From a virus: a DNA stretch of 42,841 bases. Shown piece after piece: positions 1 through 9,176 of this stretch. The notes under the pieces were generated by a model. The model worked only from the letters and a program-made list of their open reading frames with translations, had not been told where the DNA came from and did no database searches. The translations under genes were made by a program, and so were the position numbers. How positions within the stretch are numbered: the stretch's first letter is position 1; each line of letters starts with the position of its first letter. The stretch spans positions 1-42,841 of IMG/VR virus record IMGVR_UViG_3300041432_000006; one strand, given 5' to 3'.

Positions 1-2
1 AC

Positions 3-2324
3 TCAATTGCATTTAGCGATGCCAATGTGTTCGATGCCGGCAATACGGCAAGCAAAGTATACAAGAGACATTTTGAAATCCTTGTAGACGATGATGGTTA
101 TACATTCTCTCACGAGCGTGGAAGAATGAATATAAACGGTTCAACCGTTTCTGTTGGCGCACCACAAATTTCTCTTTACAGCAATCCAAATTTGGTAAAT
201 TTCGACATCTACAAAATTTCTCCAAAACTTGTTGGATACATCTACTCTAATGTTAGCAAAATAAGCCTACTTATCAACTCATTCACATCCGATGGCGTAT
301 ATGATGGATACCTTTGCTATTATAATGGCACAAATGCAATTTATCAAGGACCAAATATCATTGGAAAACAAGGTGAAGTTGTAAGATTCTATGATGAAAC
401 GAATATAGATTATATTGATTTCATTTATAGCTTCACTAATACCGCACCAACAATATCAACGCCACAAGTAATCGATATTCAACTTTTCCCAACATTAAGC
501 CTTGACGATGAATTGATGATGCTTGGCACTTGTCAAATAAATGATATTGATAAATCGCTTACTTATTTGAGAGATGAAAGACAATTTGGTAACACCAGCG
601 AAAAACAATTCTCAACATCTGCTCTTGATTATATTGCTGCCCCTACAAGACTTCTAAACGAAAACGGTGTTATAAGGGGCTTTGATATTACTGGCATTCC
701 AAGCAGCCTATCAAATACATTATTTATCAATGGTGGCGAAGCAATTGTAAATGGCAAGATAATTCAAACAAACGCTCAATCAATATCCGTCCCAATAATT
801 GCAGAAGCTATTGGAAATAGTTTGTCAAATCCAAATTATACAATCACTTGGTTCATTTGCGTGAATGATAAGAGCGAAATTGAACTTATCGCATCAACTG
901 ATTTTACCATCGGCAATGCCATTTATGCAGGATTAGACAATACGAGAATATTTTATGCCTTCAATCCAAGTGCCCCGTCGCCAGCTCCTTACGCAATTCG
1001 TGCAACTTATCTTGCTGATCTTGTTCAAAATCAAGAAGATTTGGCGCTAGTTGGCATTCTTACAACAACTGCGTCAGGTTCACCATATACACTCACATCA
1101 TTGCAGACAAGCGGATCAGCATGCGATGCTCGTAGATACATCGGTGGAGGTTATAGCGGTCTTATCTCTCCATTCGTATTAGCAACAAATGGTAGTTTCC
1201 GTTCATTCACAGCGTTAAACAACTGGCTCAATCAATTGACGAGTTTTGTTTCTTCAACTACCAACTCTAATACGCTTGGGAAAACTGTTATCGTGAAGGG
1301 AAATTTCAATATTCTAACACCTGAAACGCTAAACTATTCTGATGTTATTACGTTCCAAGGTGATGGTGGAACTTTTACAATTCAAACTTTAACTGGATTC
1401 AATTTACAAAATAATGTGCTTTTCAAGAATGTAAGATTCAACTACATGTATACTGATGGTTATAATACATCATCTCAAACTTTATGTAATTTAGCCAATC
1501 CTAATGGCTTTGCAGCGTTGCAATGCAATGTAAGTTCAAACACCAACATAGGTTTTGAAGAATGTATATTCAATTCGTCAAATCAATATAGATATGCATT
1601 CATCGGCTTCAACTTCGCGTCTTCAAATTGTTATTTGCAAAATGTTAGAATGGTATATAACAGATTTGAGACCTCATATGCAGCTGACGACCAATTGGCA
1701 GTCATTGCATTCGTAGCGCCAGCAATAGCGCCAACATCATCAACAGGCGCAAGACTAAATAACTGCGTTATTGAAAATAATTATTGCAACAAAAACCAAT
1801 TGATTGTAATAGCATCTCCGTTGGACACTATTACAACGGCTATCAATGATTTGATAGCAGCTACAAATGTAAGCATTGCAGGAAACACTTGCGGAGCCAT
1901 AAATGTAATGGTCAAGCAGGATATGGCTCTTTATAACACACCAAATATAATATTCAATTTAGATAAGCCATCAGATGGTGTGTCAATAGCAAGAAACACA
2001 TGCCGTTATATTTACAGCGGATTCGCAGATGGAAACTTTATTGATTCATCTGGCGACCAAGCAATTACGGACGTTGCGAATGGCTTTATAGTTGGAAACT
2101 TGTCAATCTATAATAATAATGTTTCGTGGATTCACGTAGCATATAGAGTATTGTTTTCTAACGCAAACACACCAACATTTATAGTAAAAGAAAACAAATG
2201 CACGGCATATAACCCAAATTATTTACTGCCTTATTTTCAAAACAGTTTTTCATTGTTCCCAGGATTTACAATTGCCAATTCGGCAAATATAGGCGTATTT
2301 GTGAATAAAGTGATAGGGTACTAA
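3..2324 (+). CDS. Beta-helix tail/virion fibre protein, 5' end outside window
   Basis: The reading frame is open to the left edge with no stop, so the true start lies upstream; the GTG at 27 is only the first possible internal start. About 774 residues are visible. The first ~400 are beta-rich and fibre-like. From about residue 400 (numbered from the GTG) short repeated strands with Asn-rich turns appear (VSIAGNTCG, VSIARNTCR, LSIYNNNVS), as in right-handed parallel beta-helices of the pectate-lyase type found in tail spikes and fibres. Three Asp-Gly-Tyr tripeptides are present. The ORF stops one base before the next ATG, and the beta-helix pattern carries on in that next ORF. Role inferred: host-contact or particle-decorating appendage. 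No catalytic residues recognised. Confidence 0.6.
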   Translation, partial: SIAFSDANVFDAGNTASKVYKRHFEILVDDDGYTFSHERGRMNINGSTVSVGAPQISLYSNPNLVNFDIYKISPKLVGYIYSNVSKISLLINSFTSDGVYDGYLCYYNGTNAIYQGPNIIGKQGEVVRFYDETNIDYIDFIYSFTNTAPTISTPQVIDIQLFPTLSLDDELMMLGTCQINDIDKSLTYLRDERQFGNTSEKQFSTSALDYIAAPTRLLNENGVIRGFDITGIPSSLSNTLFINGGEAIVNGKIIQTNAQSISVPIIAEAIGNSLSNPNYTITWFICVNDKSEIELIASTDFTIGNAIYAGLDNTRIFYAFNPSAPSPAPYAIRATYLADLVQNQEDLALVGILTTTASGSPYTLTSLQTSGSACDARRYIGGGYSGLISPFVLATNGSFRSFTALNNWLNQLTSFVSSTTNSNTLGKTVIVKGNFNILTPETLNYSDVITFQGDGGTFTIQTLTGFNLQNNVLFKNVRFNYMYTDGYNTSSQTLCNLANPNGFAALQCNVSSNTNIGFEECIFNSSNQYRYAFIGFNFASSNCYLQNVRMVYNRFETSYAADDQLAVIAFVAPAIAPTSSTGARLNNCVIENNYCNKNQLIVIASPLDTITTAINDLIAATNVSIAGNTCGAINVMVKQDMALYNTPNIIFNLDKPSDGVSIARNTCRYIYSGFADGNFIDSSGDQAITDVANGFIVGNLSIYNNNVSWIHVAYRVLFSNANTPTFIVKENKCTAYNPNYLLPYFQNSFSLFPGFTIANSANIGVFVNKVIGY

Positions 2325-2325
2325 C

Positions 2326-4167
2326 ATGAGTATTAATACATCACTTACAGGCGTAATTATTGAAGGCAACACATTTGCTTATGGTAATTTTGCAGGAAAC
2401 CCAAGCTCAACGCCATGTGGCTATGATAATTGTATGGTATCTACTGCAGACGCTAATATCAGTAAAAATTACTTTTCAGGGATCAACAATGTTGATACAA
2501 TACCTCTTGTAGTTGAGCCTGGTTCTGGTGGATCACCATCTTGCCTTATTACAAAGAATGTTTTCGTCCGTGGTTCGACAACAGTTCAGGCTTATATAGA
2601 TGTATCCAATGTTGGTACTGACCAAGTCATCGTTGAAAATGAATTTGATCAATATACCACAGATGGCTATAATGATAATAATTTGGTGTTAGTGCCAATA
2701 GGTGGAGCAAATATTCTTTACGAAAGAAACAAAAATCAAACTGCTATAGCACAAATACATAAAGCACCATATAAAATTGGGTTTTCAGCCACGCCAAGCC
2801 TTTGCGCCTTCGATCGCTCTGCTTATACTGGCGATATAGTTTATAATCCTACCACATATTCATCTACTAATGGCTATTTAACTGGATCATTTCCAGGCAC
2901 TTCTCCACATTTCTTCAAGAACGAAGGAATTACTATGAATTATAGCGCTCCATTTTCTAGTGCAAGCGCTGTAAAATTAGTAGGTCAATTTTCAGTTGTA
3001 GATGGTTATAATGGCGTTGGAGTATCGGCGGGTACAATTGGTGTTTATGGTATAAATAGTGGCACACAAGGCTATATATTATTTGGAAATGATAATGTAT
3101 ATTACTTGGCAACACTAAATATTTCTCCAGATAGCACACCATATTTCATTACTTCAATTACATTAGCGACTAATTATAAAGGAACTACAAGCAGTGTTGT
3201 GTCAGCAACATTTTTCCCATTTGAGGCTCAAAATATAAATATATTCAATTTCCCGCTTCCAGGAACATACGCGCTTACCAGTAATCAATCAGCTGTAGTT
3301 GGATCTACTGCTAATTTGACAGTAGGAAGTTTATTGATGTTTAATAACACAACTGCATTGAATGAAATTTTTACAGTGCAAAGTATTGCTGATGCAACAC
3401 ATTTTACTATAAATCCTTCGTGGGGAATAAACACAACCGCACCAAACGCTACTGCTGAAACTGGATTGGCAACGGCAATAGCAAGTTTCTCAATTAATTT
3501 GTCAGAAGCGCTTCCAACTAATGTGCAAGTTATAAGCACAGTTATTGGAGCACTTAACACTGCTGGAAATTCTAATTTGGTGTCAGCAACTTATTATGCT
3601 GAAATTACAAGTGATATAGGCTCAAATCAGAGTATTTATTCTACCGCTATACCTGGAATAACTTTTACATTATCTGCTTCTGCATCTGTAACAGCGTCTA
3701 GCTCAAGCTATCCTGCTGGATTTGGCAATGGCAGTAGCATTTGTTTTAGCACGCAGCCGAATACAGTATATACGGCGCTCAATGTTTCTGGTACTACAAT
3801 AACACTTACAATTCCATATTATGGCACGGCATCATCAACCGCAACAGCGGTATTTTTCAACAATTCTATTTCAGATATAAGCACTTATAATCCGGCATAT
3901 AATGCAACTACTATTGGATTTGGAGATCCTATTTCTCTTTATATTACAGCCAATAATGCAACTGCCACCGTTCCAGTTGCCGCATTTGCTACAAATACAC
4001 AATATCTAAAAATTGATGGCCCTTCAACCGCATATACTGGCACTAATGGTATATTGAGATATAATTTTTTAGAAAATATTCAAATGGCCATTACATCTCT
4101 TCCAGGTGGAACACCATCAAGTTTATTTATATCTGAATCACCACTTGTTGTCAAGTATCGCTGGTAA
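2326..4167 (+). CDS. Beta-helix/fibre protein, continuation of the upstream ORF
   Basis: This 613-residue ORF begins with an ATG one base after the upstream TAA (TAA-C-ATG) and has no convincing Shine-Dalgarno, so it is probably translated by termination-reinitiation. Its first ~150 residues keep the beta-helix rungs of the previous protein (GVIIEGNTF, ANISKNYFS, CLITKNVFV, QVIVENEFD). The rest is Ser/Thr/Ala-rich beta sandwich-like sequence with modules of the kind also found in the sheath and baseplate genes. Two Asp-Gly-Tyr tripeptides occur. It could be a separate subunit or the distal half of one gene split by a frame change. Virion surface role inferred from composition and position; no enzyme motif seen. 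Confidence 0.6.
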   Translation: MSINTSLTGVIIEGNTFAYGNFAGNPSSTPCGYDNCMVSTADANISKNYFSGINNVDTIPLVVEPGSGGSPSCLITKNVFVRGSTTVQAYIDVSNVGTDQVIVENEFDQYTTDGYNDNNLVLVPIGGANILYERNKNQTAIAQIHKAPYKIGFSATPSLCAFDRSAYTGDIVYNPTTYSSTNGYLTGSFPGTSPHFFKNEGITMNYSAPFSSASAVKLVGQFSVVDGYNGVGVSAGTIGVYGINSGTQGYILFGNDNVYYLATLNISPDSTPYFITSITLATNYKGTTSSVVSATFFPFEAQNINIFNFPLPGTYALTSNQSAVVGSTANLTVGSLLMFNNTTALNEIFTVQSIADATHFTINPSWGINTTAPNATAETGLATAIASFSINLSEALPTNVQVISTVIGALNTAGNSNLVSATYYAEITSDIGSNQSIYSTAIPGITFTLSASASVTASSSSYPAGFGNGSSICFSTQPNTVYTALNVSGTTITLTIPYYGTASSTATAVFFNNSISDISTYNPAYNATTIGFGDPISLYITANNATATVPVAAFATNTQYLKIDGPSTAYTGTNGILRYNFLENIQMAITSLPGGTPSSLFISESPLVVKYRW

Positions 4168-4169
4168 AA

Positions 4170-5015
4170 ATGGCATCAAGCGGCTCCATATTTAAGTCAG
4201 ATTTGCCCAATCTATTCCATGTCGTTCAAAATGATATGATGGAATATCCAAAGGCGATTATAATAGATCATCTTAGGGATCATTTTTCTTATGATAGTAT
4301 ATACCATTACGTTAAGGATGAATACGGGTTCGCCGAAACAATTGACCACACTAACCTTCCTCTAACAGCCGGTCTAAACGATAACACCGTCACCCGTCTT
4401 TTTATTGGAGAAACTTTTAGACAAGATGGAATTATGTATCCTGCCATTCTCGTAAAGCATGGCGGCGCTAAATCTGTTCCAATTTCCATCAATAGAGAAA
4501 AAGGCTCAGTTCAATGGGATATACGTTCCATTCAAGACGGTTATGGAAACGTATCTTTCTATAGAGTGCCTAAATCTTTTATTCTTGCCGGTGCTTGGGA
4601 AGGGTCCATCACCATCGATATCAAAACTAGAAGTCTTCGTAGCAGAGACGATCTTGGTGCCGAAGTAATGCTTTGCATGACCGATATTCTTTACGAATCT
4701 CTAAAACAAGCTGGCGTTGTTTGCAAATTGCCATCCATTAGCGCAACGACTGAAACGGACGATAGAAATGATAAGGTATTTAGCCAAACGGTCACCGTAG
4801 ATATTAGAAATGAATGGCGCAGAGAACTGCCCGTGGAAAATGTCGTAGATGTCATCAATTTCTCTATTGAATTCGGTAGAATACCAAACGGGCCAATAGC
4901 GCCAAACTTGACAATAAATACGAACGCTACTTTTATCGATATTATGAATGGCTATCCAGCAACTCCAATTACAACGCCTATTCCGCCATATGTTGAAGAT
5001 ACTGATAATGAATAA
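4170..5015 (+). CDS. Neck / tail-terminator-like structural protein
   Basis: A 281-residue mixed alpha/beta protein directly before the tail sheath gene, two bases after the preceding stop. The middle has a DLGAEVMLCMTDILYESL helix after a beta-rich half, then a basic-acidic strand pattern (VTVDIRNEWRRELPV), which resembles tail-terminator or sheath-stabiliser proteins (gpU / T4 gp15 type) that cap the tail at the neck. Gene order in many myoviruses (neck or terminator, sheath, tube) supports this. The C-terminus is Pro/Thr-rich and ends acidic. One Asp-Gly-Tyr occurs at 4537-4545. Family assignment is an inference from length, order and secondary-structure impression, not a clear motif. Confidence 0.45.
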   Translation: MASSGSIFKSDLPNLFHVVQNDMMEYPKAIIIDHLRDHFSYDSIYHYVKDEYGFAETIDHTNLPLTAGLNDNTVTRLFIGETFRQDGIMYPAILVKHGGAKSVPISINREKGSVQWDIRSIQDGYGNVSFYRVPKSFILAGAWEGSITIDIKTRSLRSRDDLGAEVMLCMTDILYESLKQAGVVCKLPSISATTETDDRNDKVFSQTVTVDIRNEWRRELPVENVVDVINFSIEFGRIPNGPIAPNLTINTNATFIDIMNGYPATPITTPIPPYVEDTDNE

Positions 5016-5106
5016 TTGTATAATATTCATTCAGATGGGCGCAACAACGCATAAAGTAATATAAAATATATAACGCTACTTTGGTAATAATTCAACATTT
5101 TAGTGG

Positions 5107-5118
5107 CAATATATAAAA
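5107..5118 (+). promoter_or_regulatory. Possible late promoter for the sheath gene
   Basis: The 142-base gap before the sheath gene holds an AT-rich CAATATATAAAA, a looser relative of the TGATATATA motif found before other blocks here. It lies about 40 bases before the sheath ATG, the same distance as the exact motif before the tail tube gene. Much of the gap is AT-rich, so a chance match is likely enough to keep confidence low. A good Shine-Dalgarno (AGAGGAAA) follows just before the ATG. Confidence 0.25.
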
Positions 5119-5157
5119 GACTTATTTTACTAACAGACTTTTTTAGAGGAAAACACC

Positions 5158-8019
5158 ATGTCATCAGGCAATATTCCAGGCTTACCACTTGCGCTACCAG
5201 GAGTTTACAGTCAAGTTCAAACATTATCTTCTGCAACTTCTGTACCAGGTGGAATTAGAATTTCTGCCATAATTGGTGAAGGCGCAAGACCTGAAACGAT
5301 TGTAGCTTCTGCATTAGGCGGCGGTAAAGATGGACTTAATTCAAGTTTCTCTAGCACAACTGGTGCAAATGGAACTTACTTTTCACTTCAACTCGCTCCA
5401 GTTATTTCAAATAGAACAACTCTTTATAAAAACGGTATTGCGCTTGTTGGAACCGAAGCTCTTATAAATAGCAGTCCATTTTCATCTGCTTACGATTATA
5501 GGCTTGATATTGCAACTGGCCATATTCAACTTCAATCTTCATCGCTAGTTGATCAAGGTGGTTTATTTTATCGTGTATCTGGAACAAATTCTGGCACCGG
5601 AACAATTTCTCAATTAACACTTGTCGATTCTTTTGCTCCAGAAGAAAACTGGGTAATAAAGTGCACCTCTGTTTCAAAAAATGCTTTAGGACAACCAATT
5701 GCCGGTACTTCAAAGTTTATTGCATCAGGTTCAGTTTCTGGAAACGTTCTAAATGGACTTGGGCAACAAGTTGTTTGGGTATCAAATGGCGTAGTGGTAT
5801 CAAACGGTATCTTGTCATTTGCAATCAACCAAACAGGAACAAATGTTCTTGTGCCTGGTGATTCGTTCGTGGTTCAAGTTCAAAGCGGTGTACTCAATGC
5901 TAATGACTCTCTTACCGCAATTTACATACCAACTCAAAATCTCAACAATCCAGCATTTATTTCCGATAAGTCAATTATCCAAGGCAACTTCGGCGTTCCA
6001 AGTTATTCTGATAATAGGCTTGCTCTTGGTTGCCAATTAGCATTTGCTAACGGCGCACCAGGAATTATGTGCGTTCAAGCAGCCCCACCAGTTCCACGCA
6101 GAACATCTTTTGAATTGGATCAAGATCCAATCAATGCGGAATCTACTAACCAAGATGATTTCATTTTCGCATTGCCAGTTGGTGTTCTTCCAGACCAAAA
6201 CTCACAAATACATTTCTTCGTAACGGATCCATCTACCGCAATTGAAACACAAATTGTGCCAAATGAATTTCCATTCTTTACGCTTGGAACATCTGGCCAA
6301 CCATCGGTAAATACATTCATCTTCGATAATAATGATCCACCAGCTGGAAACGCATATTCATACAGCGTAATTTCTCAAAACGCCGCTGACATCATTGGAT
6401 ACGATGGTTATATCACTCCAGCCGCCGATGGCAATCCAGCCCATTGCTTGTTCGCATCTGCATCAGTCACTTTCACATCTGCCAACGTAGGCGATGTTCT
6501 TCAAGTGTTCGATGCTGATTTTGCCGCTAACAATGCAAACGGCGGGTATCCAGGAACAGGCATTAGCCCATACCCACTAGGAACAGGCTTCCTAATTGAT
6601 AGCGTTGTAAATGGCATGATTGATGGTTATCTTTGCACAGTCAATGCTTCTACATTGGAGTTCGAAGCTCTTACATCAGTTTTCCCAGACTTTACAAACA
6701 TCGGTTCTGGCGTAGCATTCCAAGTTGTCAATCCAGCCACAAATCAAGCAGTTGCTGGTGGAACAGGAACAGACGGTTCTATCGTAGCTTTGCTAAATAC
6801 TGGAGATGCTTACTTCACCAGCGCATCACAAGTAAATTTCGGATCTATATCAGGAATTGATGGCTATCAATTGTTGATTGTAGGCACAGGCGTTGATGAT
6901 GGTTATTACACAATATCAGCTCCATCAGGCGGTCAAATCACAATCTCAAAGACCGTATGCACAGAATACGGACTTAGATTCGAGGTTATTGATTCGCTCA
7001 ACACCGGCAATTTCGTAGTAGTAAATCATAACGTTGTTCCAAACGGAAATACACTTCGTATAACCTACGTTGATTCACGTGACGCTTCATTCTATGATGC
7101 CGGTTGGGAAGCAGCTCTTGCAACCCTTGAAGCGCAAGAAATCGACATTCTCGTCACCTTGCCATCTCAAACAATCTCAATCATTTTCCAAAACGCTTTC
7201 AATCATTGCATCACAATGAGCAGCATTGGAAACAAGAAAGAGCGTGTGTTCTTTACAGGCGCAATCAATGGTCTAACACCAGCCAACTTGACTGGTGCTC
7301 AACTTGCAGCCGTAGAGAGCCTCGGCGTATTTGAAGGCATACCAAATAACGATATCGCAACTCTTCCATCCGATGAACTAGAAGACATCGCTAACTACTC
7401 AGTTGTTGATGCATTCGGTGATGTGGCACAAGCTTATCGTGCAGTGTACTTCTACCCAGATCAAATCATCGTCACTGCCAATGGAAATAACACCGTTATC
7501 GATGGATTCTACCTTGCTGCCGCTGGGGCTGGATATGCTTCAGGCGTTACCAACGTTGCCGTTCCATTCACCAATAAGGTGTTCTCTGGATTAACAATCC
7601 TCAATAACAAGCAATTCTCTCCACTTGTTCTTGGACAATTGGCAGCAGCAGGCGTTTGCGTTCTTCAACCTGTTCAAGGCGGAGGAAATGTTGTTTGGGG
7701 CATCACAACTTCTCAAAGCGGAGCCACTGAAGAACAAGAAATTTCAATCGTGTTCATCAGAGATAGAATTGCTAAGTCAATGAGATCAGGCTTCAGTGGA
7801 TATGTTGGTATCGCAGAAGATGGAAACATAATCGAAACTTTGAGCGCTCGTGCAACTTCATTGTTGAAGGGATTTTTGAATACATTGATTACTGCATATC
7901 AAGATCTTTTGGTTGTGCAAGACTCAGTTGACCCTACACAATACGACATCTCCGTACAAGTACAACCTGTTTATCCCACAAATCGTATATTAATTAGTTT
8001 TTCAGTTGGTGTGTTATAA
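5158..8019 (+). CDS. Contractile tail sheath protein
   Basis: Forms the contractile outer tube of the tail. The 953-residue product ends with the family's conserved C-terminal domain: a helix (LLKGFLNTLITAYQDLL), then DPTQYDISVQVQPVYPTNR and a final ILISFSVGV strand. The N-terminus has the LPGVYSQV opening typical of sheath proteins. The conserved core resumes near residue 640 (ATLEAQEIDILVTLP). Between about residues 400 and 610 lies an enlarged beta-rich insertion with two copies of a TSAS-containing module and four Asp-Gly-Tyr tripeptides (residues 416, 489, 568, 581). In sheath proteins such extra domains project outwards. It is longer than T4 gp18. A Shine-Dalgarno AGAGGAAA precedes the ATG. 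Strong call from the C-terminus, size and the tube gene downstream. Confidence 0.9.
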   Translation: MSSGNIPGLPLALPGVYSQVQTLSSATSVPGGIRISAIIGEGARPETIVASALGGGKDGLNSSFSSTTGANGTYFSLQLAPVISNRTTLYKNGIALVGTEALINSSPFSSAYDYRLDIATGHIQLQSSSLVDQGGLFYRVSGTNSGTGTISQLTLVDSFAPEENWVIKCTSVSKNALGQPIAGTSKFIASGSVSGNVLNGLGQQVVWVSNGVVVSNGILSFAINQTGTNVLVPGDSFVVQVQSGVLNANDSLTAIYIPTQNLNNPAFISDKSIIQGNFGVPSYSDNRLALGCQLAFANGAPGIMCVQAAPPVPRRTSFELDQDPINAESTNQDDFIFALPVGVLPDQNSQIHFFVTDPSTAIETQIVPNEFPFFTLGTSGQPSVNTFIFDNNDPPAGNAYSYSVISQNAADIIGYDGYITPAADGNPAHCLFASASVTFTSANVGDVLQVFDADFAANNANGGYPGTGISPYPLGTGFLIDSVVNGMIDGYLCTVNASTLEFEALTSVFPDFTNIGSGVAFQVVNPATNQAVAGGTGTDGSIVALLNTGDAYFTSASQVNFGSISGIDGYQLLIVGTGVDDGYYTISAPSGGQITISKTVCTEYGLRFEVIDSLNTGNFVVVNHNVVPNGNTLRITYVDSRDASFYDAGWEAALATLEAQEIDILVTLPSQTISIIFQNAFNHCITMSSIGNKKERVFFTGAINGLTPANLTGAQLAAVESLGVFEGIPNNDIATLPSDELEDIANYSVVDAFGDVAQAYRAVYFYPDQIIVTANGNNTVIDGFYLAAAGAGYASGVTNVAVPFTNKVFSGLTILNNKQFSPLVLGQLAAAGVCVLQPVQGGGNVVWGITTSQSGATEEQEISIVFIRDRIAKSMRSGFSGYVGIAEDGNIIETLSARATSLLKGFLNTLITAYQDLLVVQDSVDPTQYDISVQVQPVYPTNRILISFSVGVL

Positions 8020-8033
8020 AAAATCAATAACTG

Positions 8034-8042
8034 TGATATATA
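8034..8042 (+). promoter_or_regulatory. TGATATATA late-promoter-like motif before the HNH gene
   Basis: An exact TGATATATA lies in the short gap after the sheath stop codon, ending seven bases before the HNH gene's ATG. No Shine-Dalgarno lies between motif and ATG. If the TATATA acts as a -10 element, transcription would begin at or next to the start codon, giving a leaderless message. Promoter function is inferred from recurrence of the motif at gene-block starts. Confidence 0.5.
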
Positions 8043-8049
8043 GTTATGT

Positions 8050-9108
8050 ATGACAGCCAAAACATCCGCAGAAAAATTATATAAAATTGTAGAATTGCAT
8101 TCGCAAGGCGTGCCTTCCGGAGAAATTGCTAACATTATCGGTGTTAGCAGAAACACCATGTGGTTGATGTCTAAACAGTTAGGCATTACCTTTCACAAAG
8201 GTGTAAAATCACCATTATCAGAAGAACAAATTTCACAAATTATAGAATTATCAAAACAAAAATTACCAATAAGTAAGGTAGCTAGCACGCTAAATATAAA
8301 ATATAGTTTGGTGAAGAAAGCATATGCAAGGTTAGGCTTGGAAGCATCAGCAAGGTTAGGCTTGGAAGCATCAGATCATAATCTATCACCAGTATTTACG
8401 CCGGAAGAATTGCAAAAAGTAAAAGATCTTTTTGATCAAGATCTTGGTGCTAGGAAAATAGCGGAAGTCTTAGGCTGTACAAGAAACAGAGTAAAATTAG
8501 TTTATGAACAATTAGGATTAGATGTTTCTGATAGAAAGAGACCTCGCAAAGCTTATAAGAAAACTCACCATACTTGTAAATTATGCGGTGATAATAAGCC
8601 AATAATAGAGTTTAGAAAAAGAATAAATGGAGATCGTATAAGCTACGAAACTATTTGTATTTTATGCGAGAATGAACTGAGTAATGAACGTTTGAAAAAA
8701 CGGGCTAAAAGATTGAGGCAAGAAGATCCTAATTTCGTTATTCGCACCGCCATATCTGGCGCTATATGGCACTATCTAAAACGCAGTAAATCTTCTAAAA
8801 ATGGAGAAAGTTGCATTACATATTTACCATATACAGTAAATGAAATTAGGTCCCACTTAGAAAGTTTGTGGGAGCCATGGATGAATTGGGACAATCAAGG
8901 TGTTTACAATAAAAAATCATGGAATGATAATGATATTTCCACTTGGACATGGCAGATAGATCATATCATACCACAATCAGATTTACCATATATAAATATG
9001 ACAGATGAAAATTTCAAGATATGTTGGTCATTGAATAATTTACGACCACTAAGCGCAAAACAGAATAATTTGGAGGGTACAAAAAAAATTAGGCATAAAT
9101 CTACATAA
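8050..9108 (+). CDS. HNH homing endonuclease with N-terminal helix-turn-helix repeats
   Basis: A 352-residue free-standing endonuclease between the sheath and tube genes. The N-terminal ~170 residues contain three helix-turn-helix-like repeats (GEIANIIGVSRNTMW; SKVASTLNIKYSLVKKAY; RKIAEVLGCTRNRVKLVY), likely the DNA-recognition part. A Cys-x2-Cys pair follows (CKLCGDNK), then a second (CILCEN), together a probable zinc-binding knuckle. The C-terminus holds the HNH core: WQIDHIIPQSDLPY with the DH pair, then NLRPLSAKQNN carrying the Asn residues. Such genes spread by cutting phage genomes that lack them and usually sit between conserved structural genes, as here. The gene is more AT-rich than its neighbours to my eye, has its own promoter motif, and contains a 24-base tandem duplication. 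Confidence 0.85.
   Translation: MTAKTSAEKLYKIVELHSQGVPSGEIANIIGVSRNTMWLMSKQLGITFHKGVKSPLSEEQISQIIELSKQKLPISKVASTLNIKYSLVKKAYARLGLEASARLGLEASDHNLSPVFTPEELQKVKDLFDQDLGARKIAEVLGCTRNRVKLVYEQLGLDVSDRKRPRKAYKKTHHTCKLCGDNKPIIEFRKRINGDRISYETICILCENELSNERLKKRAKRLRQEDPNFVIRTAISGAIWHYLKRSKSSKNGESCITYLPYTVNEIRSHLESLWEPWMNWDNQGVYNKKSWNDNDISTWTWQIDHIIPQSDLPYINMTDENFKICWSLNNLRPLSAKQNNLEGTKKIRHKST
8326..8373 (+). repeat. Perfect 24-bp tandem duplication in the HNH gene
   Basis: Two identical, adjacent 24-base units (8326-8349 and 8350-8373) encode ARLGLEAS twice, at the end of the second helix-turn-helix repeat. Because the unit is a multiple of three, the frame is kept. Identity of the copies suggests a recent slippage event that lengthens the linker between DNA-binding modules. 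Confidence 0.9.
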
Positions 9109-9120
9109 TTTAGAATAATG

Positions 9121-9129
9121 TGATATATA
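9121..9129 (+). promoter_or_regulatory. TGATATATA late-promoter-like motif before tail tube gene
   Basis: An exact TGATATATA lies 47 bases before the tube ATG, just after the HNH gene. The following bases (ATA, a short spacer, then TGTAGGAA) are shared with the motif at 25953, so the resemblance goes beyond the AT-rich core. The leader then carries a GGAG Shine-Dalgarno just upstream of the ATG. Allows strong tube synthesis independent of the sheath and HNH message. Confidence 0.55.
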
Positions 9130-9176
9130 ATAGGATGTAGGAAGATTATACATACATTTGTTTTATGGAGTAGAAT

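Noticed and set aside
3285-3560. Antisense ORFs on the minus strand (such as this 91-codon one and others up to ~127 codons)
   Set aside because: They lie wholly inside clear + strand genes, lack Shine-Dalgarnos and have compositions expected of shadow frames.
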